A stretch of 64,000 bases of DNA from Bacteroidota bacterium (GTDB taxonomy: Bacteria; Bacteroidota; Bacteroidia; Bacteroidales; DTGW01), in NCBI GenBank assembly GCA_029550865.1, contig JAKPGM010000073.1:1-64000 (forward strand), written 5' to 3'. The notes beneath the pieces are model-generated. The model searched no databases. It was not told the DNA's origin and worked only from the letters and a program-made list of their open reading frames with translations. The first letter of the stretch is position 1, and every line of letters starts with the position of its first letter. A program made the position numbers and the translations under genes. Below are positions 45,096 to 54,141 of the stretch, in pieces.

Positions 45096-46223
45096 TTATT
45101 GAATTCTTATGGCTTTGCTCACCTGCAAAGCTACATCTAAAAAAATAATTTTTGCATTCCCGTTGTGTTCGATTTGAAAAATTGCACTTTCAAATTGCTC
45201 GGCAAGCAGCTCAATATTTTTGTCGTTAACGTAAGGATGAAAATTTTTAGAAAAACCAAAAGCATTTTCAGTAAGATAGGTTACTTCGTTTCCGGCAGTG
45301 GTAAGTGCATAATTTTCACGAATTAAGTGTAGGGCATAGGTAAGGAATTGTTTTTGTTTTTCACGTCCCACCGAAGCCATTTCTGATGCCCAATCCATAA
45401 GTCCCGTAATCTGAGCCTTGTAGGCCATGCGCATAAGATTAACGAAAGGCTCGAACCAGCGTTCCTCTTCCTCATTTTTTTCGAATAGTTGCTGGGCTCG
45501 CAGATAACTTCCCTTTGCTATTCTTACAATATTGTTGAGCCGACTTTCATCAATATGTCCACGGAAAATGAGCGCTTCGCGTAACGATTCGGCATCGATA
45601 GGTGGAAGATATATTTGTTGGCAACGCGAAAGGATGGTTGGCAAAATAGCATCTGTATCTTCGGCAACAAGTAAAAATAACGTATCCTGGGGCGGTTCTT
45701 CAATAATTTTAAGCAACTTGTTGGCACAGTGTACATTCATCTTTTCGGCCAGCCATATAATCAGAATTTTGTAAGATGATTCAAAGGGCTTGTACATTAC
45801 TTTTTCAAGTATGCGACTGCTTTCGGCCTCAAAAATGCTGGCCTGTTTGTTTTCCGACCCAATGGTTTCTACCCACTGGTTGAGCGTTAGGTAGGGATTT
45901 GATGTTAAGGCGGTACGCCATTGCACCATATAATGATCACTTACCGGCGCCTTTCCATCGCCAGGATTGATGATGGGAAATACAAAATGTAAATCGGGGT
46001 GTACCAGTTTCTCGGTCTTTTTGCATGCAGGGCAACTTCCACACGAATCGGTTTCGGTACGATGAAAGCACATTACATATTGGGCAAATGCCCAGGCCAT
46101 GGGTAAACCTCCCGTACCCTCACTACCCGTAAACAACAGCGCATGGGGTATCCGATTTTCTTTAACCATTTGCCTTAATCGGTTTTTTATCGCCGATTGA
46201 CCAACTACATCACTGAATTTCAC
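45096..46223 (-). CDS. holB: DNA polymerase III delta' subunit
   Basis: 375 aa clamp-loader subunit. Begins MKFSDVVGQSAIKNRLRQMV and has the zinc module CGSCPACKK near residue 77. The P-loop region reads LFTGSEGTGGLPMAWAFA, altered from GxxxGKT, as expected for delta', which does not hydrolyse ATP. A sensor-like SRCQ motif follows near 200. 20 bp upstream of ricT. Confidence 0.92.
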   Translation of the reverse strand: MKFSDVVGQSAIKNRLRQMVKENRIPHALLFTGSEGTGGLPMAWAFAQYVMCFHRTETDSCGSCPACKKTEKLVHPDLHFVFPIINPGDGKAPVSDHYMVQWRTALTSNPYLTLNQWVETIGSENKQASIFEAESSRILEKVMYKPFESSYKILIIWLAEKMNVHCANKLLKIIEEPPQDTLFLLVAEDTDAILPTILSRCQQIYLPPIDAESLREALIFRGHIDESRLNNIVRIAKGSYLRAQQLFEKNEEEERWFEPFVNLMRMAYKAQITGLMDWASEMASVGREKQKQFLTYALHLIRENYALTTAGNEVTYLTENAFGFSKNFHPYVNDKNIELLAEQFESAIFQIEHNGNAKIIFLDVALQVSKAIRIQ

Positions 46224-46318
46224 CTGTGTACGGTTTAATGGTTGCTGATAGTTGTCATGTATAGAAACTGGCCTAAGCAGGTTTCAATGACAGTGAAAAA
46301 TTTATGCAAAATTAGGAA

Positions 46319-46822
46319 TTATTTATGTTCGTTGGGTGAAGTAATGGTTTTAAGATAAACAAATACGGCAGGTGCTATCGATTCGATGGGTTGATATAGC
46401 CTTGACTTTTGTCGCGTCTCTTCCGATGGCCAGTTCCATTTTATTATCGAAAGGTGCAGGATAACCATCAGAAGACTGAGAATGAAAGCGCTTTTACATA
46501 CAGATAAGGCGGCTCCCCCTATGCGCATGAGCAATCCCAAATCGAGGTCCTCAAAAAACGCCTGAAGAAATCGACCAATAATTGTAACTACCACCACAAC
46601 CCCCATAAAAAATACCGCAAACATGATAATCTTGGCTACGGTAGGTGAGTGGATGATTGAGGGCGTAAGCAAGGGTGAAAACATCTGTGTAAGCTTGACG
46701 GCCAGAAAAATGCCTAAAATCCATGCCGCTAATGAAGTCAATTCCCGAATAAGACCATTCTTAAACCCACTCAGTGCAGCAAATAGCAACAGAATTATGA
46801 GTATGATATCTATAAATGTCAT
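46319..46822 (-). CDS. CvpA family membrane protein
   Basis: 167 aa with four transmembrane helices and the CvpA start MTFIDIILIILLLFAALSGFKNGLIREL. In E. coli CvpA is needed for colicin V production and envelope stress tolerance. Stand-alone, 95 bp upstream of holB in the same direction. Confidence 0.88.
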   Translation of the reverse strand: MTFIDIILIILLLFAALSGFKNGLIRELTSLAAWILGIFLAVKLTQMFSPLLTPSIIHSPTVAKIIMFAVFFMGVVVVVTIIGRFLQAFFEDLDLGLLMRIGGAALSVCKSAFILSLLMVILHLSIIKWNWPSEETRQKSRLYQPIESIAPAVFVYLKTITSPNEHK

Positions 46823-47186
46823 CGGATTAGGTTAAATGATTGAATTTAAAAACAGTTCGAATATAGGATAAAAATGGAAATATTGGCTGGAAACTGAAAT
46901 ATTTTTTATGGAATTGGCTCACGTTTGTTTTGTTTAAATTATCATTTGCTCAACCTGAATAGAGATGGTTTCGACAAATTTTTAAAACTCAAATACTGGC
47001 GGTAACCCTCCCGTATTTTTTTGGTAATGCTTGACTATTCCAACTGATACAAGCCCGTATTTTATGTTCTATTGTAACAGCCGAAACTATTTTGTGAAAT
47101 AAGAATACCCATTCCTTATGAAAAGCTTATTATTCGGAAGGATAGGGTCTTATAAAGATTATGCATAGCGGAATACGGAATCGAGT
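46823..47186. other. spacer between GH39 and cvpA
   Basis: About 360 bp. No gene, RNA fold, repeat copy or clear terminator was recognised. Confidence 0.5.
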
Positions 47187-48770
47187 TTATAGTTTTTTTA
47201 TCACAAACAGATAAACATCGTTTTCGTGTAAAGGCACCTCTCGCCGGTATTGTCCTTGTGGATTGATTTCGATTATTTCCCTGGCAGTGGGTTGTCCACT
47301 GCTTTGATTTTTCAAAAACTCTACCTGTAGCGGGGTTAGCTGATCGGGGCGATTGAGTTGAATATAACTTGAATAGGGATCGTTGTGCTGGTAACCAATT
47401 CGGTAGGTTTCTAAAATATACTTTCCCTGTGGAATGCCGTTGACATCGAGTGCTAAGGTACCTTTGGGGCGAGCAGGTAGGTCGCGGATGTAATAATCCT
47501 GGTTATTGATGCTATCGGGGAGGGTGAAGGTAAAGTCCCAGCAGAGAATCTGTAAGTCGCCGTTTTCGTTTTTGCATGCCCAGGATCGGGTGTCGTTGTT
47601 GGCTAATTCGATTTCGCCCATTTTGTTAAGGAAAGCAAAGGCATGGTAAGCAGGTTTTTTAATACCCTGGTAATTGAGCAACCCAAATCCTCCATGAAAC
47701 GGGGTGAAACGTGGCCCGGCTTCTTCGAAAATATCGGTAAATACCCAATAGGACATGGATTGGGCGGCATCGCCAACCTGTTTTATTTTTTCAAGGATGT
47801 AGGCAGCCTGATGATAGCTATCGTGGATGGGATCGGCAGGGGTGTAGGATGAACTCCATTCGGTGTAATGTAGCTCGAGATGAGGCATTGGCGAAGCGGC
47901 GATTTCTCGGCGCGATTCGATAACATCCTTGCTTACACTCCAGGGGTCTTTGCTTAAAATAGTACCTGTTTCACCGTATTGATCGAGGTATCCTGCTTCT
48001 ACTCCGTACGAGTGGGTACTGATAAAGTCAATGGGAACGTTGTTTTTATGGCAGAATTCGATCAGTTCCGATTCCCATGCAGCACCTGCTGTAGCGGGTC
48101 CTCCTACCCGATAGGCTGGGTTAACCCTTTTTATAGCCTGAGCTGCATGTTTGTATAGCTTGAAATAATCATCCTGTGTACCCGTCCAGAAATAAGGGGT
48201 GAGATTGGGTTCGTTCCATACCTCAAAATACCAACTTTTCACCTCTTCTGGACCATAACGGTCGGTAAAGTGCCGAACCAGATGCTCGATAAGTTTTTCC
48301 CAGCGTTGATAGTCTTTTGGCGGAGTTACATTGCCTTTCCACCAAAAGATGGTTCGGTCGCCGCTGGCAAGCGCTGAGGGCATAAAACCAAGCTCAACAA
48401 AAGGTTTCATGCCAATGCTTAAGATAAAATCGTACAGTACGTCGATATACTGGTAATTATATTGCGGATTTCCGGTGCGATCTTCGCGATAAACTCCCAT
48501 GTCGTCGCACAATAATCCGTGCATGCGAATGTATCGGAAGCCACATTCCTCTCTTACTAACCTGAGTTGTTGCTGCCAGTCGGCTCGCAATCCTTCGTTT
48601 GCTCGTCCTGCTCCTACGCATTCCTTAAAAAAGGTGTTGAATTTCCCTTTCTCCTGCCTATAATCGATTGTGATTACTCGGCGGGTTTCCTGTTTTGTTT
48701 TGGGTGCTGCCCAGGTGGGTGTTCCAAATAATACCAGCAGCAAACTAATGACAATAGATTTTGCTTTCAT
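47187..48770 (-). CDS. secreted GH39-family glycoside hydrolase (beta-xylosidase-like)
   Basis: 527 aa, signal peptide to about residue 21. The TIM barrel carries the acid/base in YFEVWNEPNL near residue 184 and the probable nucleophile Glu in LHYTEWSS near 305, as in GH39 xylosidases. A small C-terminal beta-sandwich ends the protein. The start codon lies in TTTTCGGATGAAA, the end motif of the dispersed-repeat array upstream. Paired with the GH5 gene upstream, it probably attacks plant cell-wall xylan or related glycans. Confidence 0.88.
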   Translation of the reverse strand: MKAKSIVISLLLVLFGTPTWAAPKTKQETRRVITIDYRQEKGKFNTFFKECVGAGRANEGLRADWQQQLRLVREECGFRYIRMHGLLCDDMGVYREDRTGNPQYNYQYIDVLYDFILSIGMKPFVELGFMPSALASGDRTIFWWKGNVTPPKDYQRWEKLIEHLVRHFTDRYGPEEVKSWYFEVWNEPNLTPYFWTGTQDDYFKLYKHAAQAIKRVNPAYRVGGPATAGAAWESELIEFCHKNNVPIDFISTHSYGVEAGYLDQYGETGTILSKDPWSVSKDVIESRREIAASPMPHLELHYTEWSSSYTPADPIHDSYHQAAYILEKIKQVGDAAQSMSYWVFTDIFEEAGPRFTPFHGGFGLLNYQGIKKPAYHAFAFLNKMGEIELANNDTRSWACKNENGDLQILCWDFTFTLPDSINNQDYYIRDLPARPKGTLALDVNGIPQGKYILETYRIGYQHNDPYSSYIQLNRPDQLTPLQVEFLKNQSSGQPTAREIIEINPQGQYRREVPLHENDVYLFVIKKL

Positions 48771-49187
48771 CCGAAAATATTTTTAAATGTTTTTTAAATC
48801 GGTCGGATGGAACTCGCATGTGATGAATTTTCTATACATAGGCAAGTACGAAACTGATAAATATTTTCATCCTCGTTTGTGAATACTGCTATACATGCTC
48901 GTTTCATCCGAAAATATTTTTTAATTTTTGATAGTGGTCGGATGGAACTCGCATGTGATGAACTTTCTACACATAGGCAAGTACGAAACTGATAAATATT
49001 TTCATCCTCGTTTGTGAATACTGCTATACATGCTCGTTTCATCCGAAAATAATTTTAAAAATTTTTCTTAAAAGGTCGGATCGAACTCGCATGGATGAGT
49101 TATCAACCATAGGTAAGTGCTAAGATAATATTATTTTCATACTCTTTGTAATTACTGGCATACAAGCTCGTTCATACCTTTTTGTTT
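48771..49187 (-). repeat. three-copy array of the dispersed repeat between GH5 and GH39
   Basis: Copies in plus coordinates 48805-48905, 48940-49040 and 49078-49177, all reading leftward like the flanking genes, with a 135-bp period between the first two. The array fills the whole spacer: it starts about 11 bp after the GH5 stop and ends at the GH39 start codon. Confidence 0.92.
48794..49042 (-). other. in-frame open reading frame across two repeat units (82 codons)
   Basis: The frame starting MKRACIAVFTNEDEN is open across both near-identical units, each of about 37 repeat codons joined by a short linker. Most full copies elsewhere keep the same frame open, with ATG, GTG or TTG at the start. 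This may be real coding or chance; no homology is known. Confidence 0.3.
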
Positions 49188-50936
49188 TTATTGATTAGCG
49201 CCTTCCATGATGGCGTCGAGGGCTTGCTGGTCAAAAACTTTGAGGTTGGGACGGTCAAATATACCACTGGCAAAAGCCCCCAATCCTCCATTGTCCCAGT
49301 AAAAGGGCAGTATGCCATTTTCTCTGGCCTTCTGGGTTACATATTTTAGATAGTATGCCCGTGAAGCAAGATGCAACTGCAAAGCATCGCCTGTAAGATT
49401 TGAACGACGAGTTGGGGCATACTCACCCAATACTACCGGGATTCCCTTGTCGACAAACTGCGTCTTCATCAGCCCAAATAGTCGATCAACCGTTTCTTCT
49501 TCGCCCCAGGTGGCATTGCGTTCTGTATCGGTAGTGGAATGGTAATCTTTTCCCCAGTAGTAAAACATCTTGCCCCAGCTTTCGTCTTTTTCCATTCCGC
49601 AAAAGTTCCACGGGGTGTAGTAGTGTATTTCTACCATCATGCGATTGGGTGTCTTATCCCTGGGTAATTTTTTCATCAGGTTGTAAGTTTTTTCAATATC
49701 GGTCGAGGGACCCTGGATGACCAGCACACGATAGCTATTTCGGCCACCGGTAGCTCGCACTGCGTTAATAAAGGTTTGATGATACGAGAGCAGTACATTC
49801 ATTTGTTCGGCATTGTCGACATTGGGTTCGTTAGCGCTGGCAAATAGGAGGTGTTCGTCGAAATCGCGAAGGTGGGTAGCAATCTGCTCCCAGAAGGCTT
49901 TTTGTTTTGCATTATTTTCTTTTTGTTTTTGAACGGTACAGTTATTTTCGAGCCATCCACCGTCCCAGTGAATGTTGAGAATGACGTATAGGTTTGCATC
50001 AACACAGTACTGTACCACCTCTTTCACACGATCGAGCCAGTCGGGGTTGAGTTCGGCAGTTTCCTGGTCAATGACGTATTGGTTCCATGAGCAGGGGATG
50101 CGTATAGCATTAAAACCACTTGCCTTGACAAGATCGATAAGGGCTTTCGAAACTTTGGGATTTCCCCAGGCGGTTTCGCCGCCAATAGCCTCGAGCGTGT
50201 TGCCAATATTCCAACCTACTTTAATGGCCGATGCAATTTGTTGGGCGGTGCTCCCCATTCCCGATGCATCGGGTGCCAGCGGCGATGTATTATAGCTGGG
50301 ATACAGGCTGGCCTCCTGAGTAATTTTTATAACTACAGTCGGGGCATTTTCTGCAGTAATTACCAGGTCGCCGTTTCGGTTTTGGGTTAGCGGATTATCG
50401 CTCACGTAAACTTTTATCTCGGTGCTACCCGATGTCCCCTGTAACTGGCTACAATTAATCCATTCGGCCTGAGATGTAATGATCCATTGCGAAGCATTGG
50501 TGGTTATTACGATCGTTGACGAATCTTCGGCATTGGAAAAATTTAACTGCGATACATTGCTGGTTAACGTGTAATCGAGCTGTGTGGCACCCTGAGTAAT
50601 AATAACTTCAACCGGTGTTGCATCGCCCGCAGTGAAGATTAAGGTATCGCTGCGGTTTGTCGTGGTTTGCGTGTTAACGGTGACTGTAACCACATCTTTT
50701 GGCCCTTTCCCAAAATTATGGGATAGCTGAATCCATGAGGCTATCTTACTGCTTATCTTCCAATTACTGGCATTGGTTTCAACTACCAGACTATCGGTTC
50801 CTCCACCAGCTGGTATTTCAATTCTCGACGGAGATACCGTTAGCGTATTATGTTCATTGTTTTTTTCACAACCTGCCAGCCATGTTGGAAAGGTAGCCAG
50901 TGCCAACCATAACCATTTTCTCCCTTTCGATTTCAT
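49188..50936 (-). CDS. lipoprotein GH5 endoglucanase with two BACON domains
   Basis: 582 aa. Lipobox WLAGC at residues 19-23, so it is probably surface-anchored. Two BACON domains (about 32-115 and 120-210, with NASNWKIS and NASQWIIT) are followed by a GH5 barrel (about 230-575). Catalytic residues are visible in FASANEPNV (acid/base) and VVLGEYAPT (nucleophile). Substrate is likely cellulose or another beta-glucan; subfamily cannot be fixed by eye. The GH39 gene follows after the repeat array. Confidence 0.92.
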   Translation of the reverse strand: MKSKGRKWLWLALATFPTWLAGCEKNNEHNTLTVSPSRIEIPAGGGTDSLVVETNASNWKISSKIASWIQLSHNFGKGPKDVVTVTVNTQTTTNRSDTLIFTAGDATPVEVIITQGATQLDYTLTSNVSQLNFSNAEDSSTIVITTNASQWIITSQAEWINCSQLQGTSGSTEIKVYVSDNPLTQNRNGDLVITAENAPTVVIKITQEASLYPSYNTSPLAPDASGMGSTAQQIASAIKVGWNIGNTLEAIGGETAWGNPKVSKALIDLVKASGFNAIRIPCSWNQYVIDQETAELNPDWLDRVKEVVQYCVDANLYVILNIHWDGGWLENNCTVQKQKENNAKQKAFWEQIATHLRDFDEHLLFASANEPNVDNAEQMNVLLSYHQTFINAVRATGGRNSYRVLVIQGPSTDIEKTYNLMKKLPRDKTPNRMMVEIHYYTPWNFCGMEKDESWGKMFYYWGKDYHSTTDTERNATWGEEETVDRLFGLMKTQFVDKGIPVVLGEYAPTRRSNLTGDALQLHLASRAYYLKYVTQKARENGILPFYWDNGGLGAFASGIFDRPNLKVFDQQALDAIMEGANQ

Positions 50937-50971
50937 GATATTTGTTTTTTAGTTTACCTTATCAACGAATG

Positions 50972-50979
50972 CAAATCTA
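50972..50979 (-). promoter_or_regulatory. putative -7 box of GH5 gene
   Basis: TAGATTTG on the minus strand, about 36 bp upstream of the start; no clear -33. Confidence 0.4.
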
Positions 50980-51219
50980 CTTGAAGATTCACAGTGGGAA
51001 TGGATGGTTTTGATAATAAAAAGCGGGGAATTTGTTAAGTAGCACAGGTTGAAGTATTGTAAAGTGGAAATGGATTATTTCTAAAACGCCTTTTCTGCTT
51101 TATCGCGAAAAACAAAGTAAATGAAAATAAGGCATAGCCGTATGATAAACTATTTTGGCATTCAGTTGCTTTTTGTCATAGAGATTTACCAACTGTAAAA
51201 ACCAAAGCAATGCCATTTA

Positions 51220-52479
51220 TCAGCTGTGTTGTAGTATTGGCTGTATCTTTTGCACAATTTTTTGTGTCGATCCCAGATTGTCCTGGACGTAGTTTTTACA
51301 AACCTGGCAGGCTTGCTGATAGACTTTTTCATCGTTCAGGAGCAGGTCAAGGGTTTGTGCAAAATGTTTGTAATCCTTTATGGCAAAGGCGCCTTTTCGT
51401 TCGGTCAGGTCAACAGCTTCCTGGAATTTCTGAAAGCGCGGACCAAAAATCACGGGTATTCCATAGGTAGCAGCTTCGAGAATGTTGTGAATACCTTTTC
51501 CAAAGCCTCCTCCAATATATGCCAGATAGCCATATCGGTATACCGACGAAAGTATCCCTATAACATCCACGATAAGTACACGGTAACTACTTAGATTATG
51601 CTCGGGGGTTATCCGCGAGTAACGAATAGCACTGCTCGAAAATGCTCCAGCCAGTTCGTTCATGTGTTTTTCGTCATCCACCTCATGGGGCACAATGATA
51701 TATTTGATGGAAGGATTTTCTGTGAGTTTTTCATTAAAGTATTTTATCAGTAAGGACTCATCGGCAGGCCACGAACTACCAGCAATGATTACCCTCGATT
51801 GTCTGGCAAAGGTATCAATGGCTGGTAAGTGTTTGCTTGCAGCAGCAATTTGAGCTACCCTATCGAAACGCGTGTCACCACATACCTCTACCTGTTGAAG
51901 CCCGATCTGCTTTAAAAGGTTTTCGGATGATTTATTTTGTACAAAAATAAAGTTGAACCGAAACAACAGCTTACGATACCACCCACCATACCAGCGAAAG
52001 AAAAACTGGTTTGGACGAAATATGGCAGAAAAACAGTAAATAGGGATATTTGCCTGAGAGGCCTGATGGATAAAATTGTACCAAAATTCGTACTTTATAA
52101 AAAATACAGCCCTGGGTTTTACGATTTGGTAAAAACGCCTGACATTCCAGCTAAAATCGAACGGCATGTAAAAAATATAGTCGGCGCCTGCATAGTTCTT
52201 TTTAGCTTCATAGCCCGATGGCGAAAAGAAAGTGAGTAAAATTTTATAATGAGGGTATAACTTGCGAATTTCTTCCATCACAGGACGTCCCTGCTCAAAT
52301 TCTCCTGTCGAGGCAGCATGAAACCACAGAATAGGGGCGTCGTCGCGGATAGCCTGTCGTAATTGATAAAATAAACGACGATGTCCCTTGAGTAGTTTTC
52401 TTGCTTTTCGGTTGAAAGGGGCAGCCATGGCTATACCTGCATACAACAGGGCAATGGCTAAATTGTATAAAAAAATCAT
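51220..52479 (-). CDS. waaA: Kdo transferase WaaA (KdtA)
   Basis: 419 aa. Adds Kdo to lipid A precursor. N-terminal membrane anchor (MIFLYNLAIALLYAGIAMA), then the GT30 fold with ILWFHAASTGEFEQGRPVM (glutamate of the active site), VFFIKYEFWYNF and the donor-site block GGGFGKGIHNILEAATYGIPVIFGP. Length standard. Stand-alone. Confidence 0.96.
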   Translation of the reverse strand: MIFLYNLAIALLYAGIAMAAPFNRKARKLLKGHRRLFYQLRQAIRDDAPILWFHAASTGEFEQGRPVMEEIRKLYPHYKILLTFFSPSGYEAKKNYAGADYIFYMPFDFSWNVRRFYQIVKPRAVFFIKYEFWYNFIHQASQANIPIYCFSAIFRPNQFFFRWYGGWYRKLLFRFNFIFVQNKSSENLLKQIGLQQVEVCGDTRFDRVAQIAAASKHLPAIDTFARQSRVIIAGSSWPADESLLIKYFNEKLTENPSIKYIIVPHEVDDEKHMNELAGAFSSSAIRYSRITPEHNLSSYRVLIVDVIGILSSVYRYGYLAYIGGGFGKGIHNILEAATYGIPVIFGPRFQKFQEAVDLTERKGAFAIKDYKHFAQTLDLLLNDEKVYQQACQVCKNYVQDNLGSTQKIVQKIQPILQHS

Positions 52480-52536
52480 AGATAATTCTTTTGCAGAAGT
52501 GCTGCAAACGTATAAATTTTTTGTATCGAAACAAAA

Positions 52537-53292
52537 TCAGTAAAACACTCCCTGTAGATACATTTTTGTTTTTTCTTCTTTAGGATTATTGAGTATTTCC
52601 TGGGCAGGGCCATGTTCTATTATTTCGCCCATGTGCATAAAAATAAGGTAGTCGGCTATTTGACGTGCTTGACGCAGGATATGGGTTACCATTACGATGG
52701 TGTAGTTTTTTTTCAGCTCTGCAAATTTTTGTTCAATGGCCTGGGTTGAAATGGGGTCGAGTGCAGAGGTGGGTTCATCGGCCAGGATAATTTTAGGGTC
52801 AACTGCCAGCCCTCGGGCTAAACAAAGCCTTTGTTGCTGCCCAATGGATAGCCGAGAGGCCGGTTGATGTAATCGATCCTTGACTTCTTCCCATAAATTC
52901 ACCTCTCGAAGATAATATTCCACACGTTTAGCAAGAATATTTTTGTTTTTACGTCCCCCGATTTTTAAACCAAAAGCAACGTTGTTGAAGATACTCATGG
53001 GAAGAGGGAATGGTCGCTGGGCAAGCAACCCCATTTGTTTTCGAATTTCGGTAATATCGCGCGAGGTGTGCAGAATGTCCTCTTCGCCAATAAAAATTTG
53101 TCCCGAAATATCTATGTCGGACGATAGGTCAGTCAATCGGTTGAGGGTTTTCAATAGGGTAGTTTTACCACATCCCGAAGGTCCAATGATCACCGTAAGC
53201 TTATTGGCAGGAATATCCACGTTAATGTTTTTCAGGATATGATGCTTGTGAATGTGCAGATTAAGGTTGCGTATGCGAATGGCTGGTTTCAT
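52537..53292 (-). CDS. pstB: phosphate ABC transporter ATPase PstB
   Basis: 251 aa. Walker A GPSGCGKTTLL near residue 37, signature LSIGQQQRLCLARGLA, Walker B IILADEPTSALDP, and the phosphate-type LLAQRPFPLPMSIFNNVAFG block. Couples ATP to phosphate import through PstAC. 3 bp after pstA. Confidence 0.94.
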   Translation of the reverse strand: MKPAIRIRNLNLHIHKHHILKNINVDIPANKLTVIIGPSGCGKTTLLKTLNRLTDLSSDIDISGQIFIGEEDILHTSRDITEIRKQMGLLAQRPFPLPMSIFNNVAFGLKIGGRKNKNILAKRVEYYLREVNLWEEVKDRLHQPASRLSIGQQQRLCLARGLAVDPKIILADEPTSALDPISTQAIEQKFAELKKNYTIVMVTHILRQARQIADYLIFMHMGEIIEHGPAQEILNNPKEEKTKMYLQGVFY

Positions 53293-53295
53293 GAC

Positions 53296-54138
53296 TCAAT
53301 GATTTTTGAGTTTTTGGGAAAAATATCGCGAAAGTGTACTGATGATGAGTATAATCAATGTTAGTACCACGGCTGACGCGTAGGCTCTGTTTTTCACCTC
53401 TTCGATGGGGGAATTGAGCTGGAAAAATATAGCCAGAGGAAGGGTAGCCGCGGGTTGAGAGATCGAGGTAGGGATTCGGTCCGAGAATCCTGCCGTGAAA
53501 ATAACGGCAGCGGCGTCTCCAATTGCACGCCCCAGCGAAAGCAGGATGGCAGTAACCAAACCCGTACTACACTGGCGTACAAATATTTTAAAGGCTACTT
53601 CGGTTCGGTTTGCGCCCAGCGATAACCCTGCTTCAAGCAAACCTTCTGGAACCCCCTTAATTACCTCGTCCATCGAGCGTATCATGATGGGTAATATAAA
53701 AAGGGCTACTGTGATTATTCCTGCCAGCAAGGATGCCTTCATGCCTAAGTAGATCATCACCATAAAAGCAAAAGCCCCATACACGATACTGGGAATGCCC
53801 CATAGGGTATCCATCAAAAATCGTATAATATGCACCCAACGCTCATGATTCTTCATGTGTATATTGAGAAACAGGGCAACGGGCAGTGCTATGACCAGTG
53901 CACACAACACAGCCCCCAGCGAAAGATATATCGAACCGAGAATGGCATTGGCTATACCGCCTTCCCTTCCAAAATAATATCCACCTTTGGGGGGTTGGGT
54001 GAGCATTTCCCATGTCAAGGCTGGTAAACCATTCTTAAAAATGGCTATGAGTATTAAAATCAATACTCCTCCCATGAGCATGGTTGCTAAAAACATCAGG
54101 ACACGAAATAAATTCTCTTCTATCTTTCGCCACTTCAT
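53296..54138 (-). CDS. pstA: phosphate ABC transporter permease PstA
   Basis: 280 aa with six membrane helices; the family block EGLLEAGLSLGANRTEVAFKI contacts PstB. The LTQPPKGGYYFGREGGIANAI segment is typical of PstA. 3 bp after pstC. Confidence 0.94.
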   Translation of the reverse strand: MKWRKIEENLFRVLMFLATMLMGGVLILILIAIFKNGLPALTWEMLTQPPKGGYYFGREGGIANAILGSIYLSLGAVLCALVIALPVALFLNIHMKNHERWVHIIRFLMDTLWGIPSIVYGAFAFMVMIYLGMKASLLAGIITVALFILPIMIRSMDEVIKGVPEGLLEAGLSLGANRTEVAFKIFVRQCSTGLVTAILLSLGRAIGDAAAVIFTAGFSDRIPTSISQPAATLPLAIFFQLNSPIEEVKNRAYASAVVLTLIILIISTLSRYFSQKLKNH

Positions 54139-54141
54139 CGA

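Noticed and set aside
48771-49187. CRISPR array
   Set aside because: Units of about 100 bp with only about 35-bp linkers, and the third is degenerate; repeat length and lack of unique spacers do not fit CRISPR.
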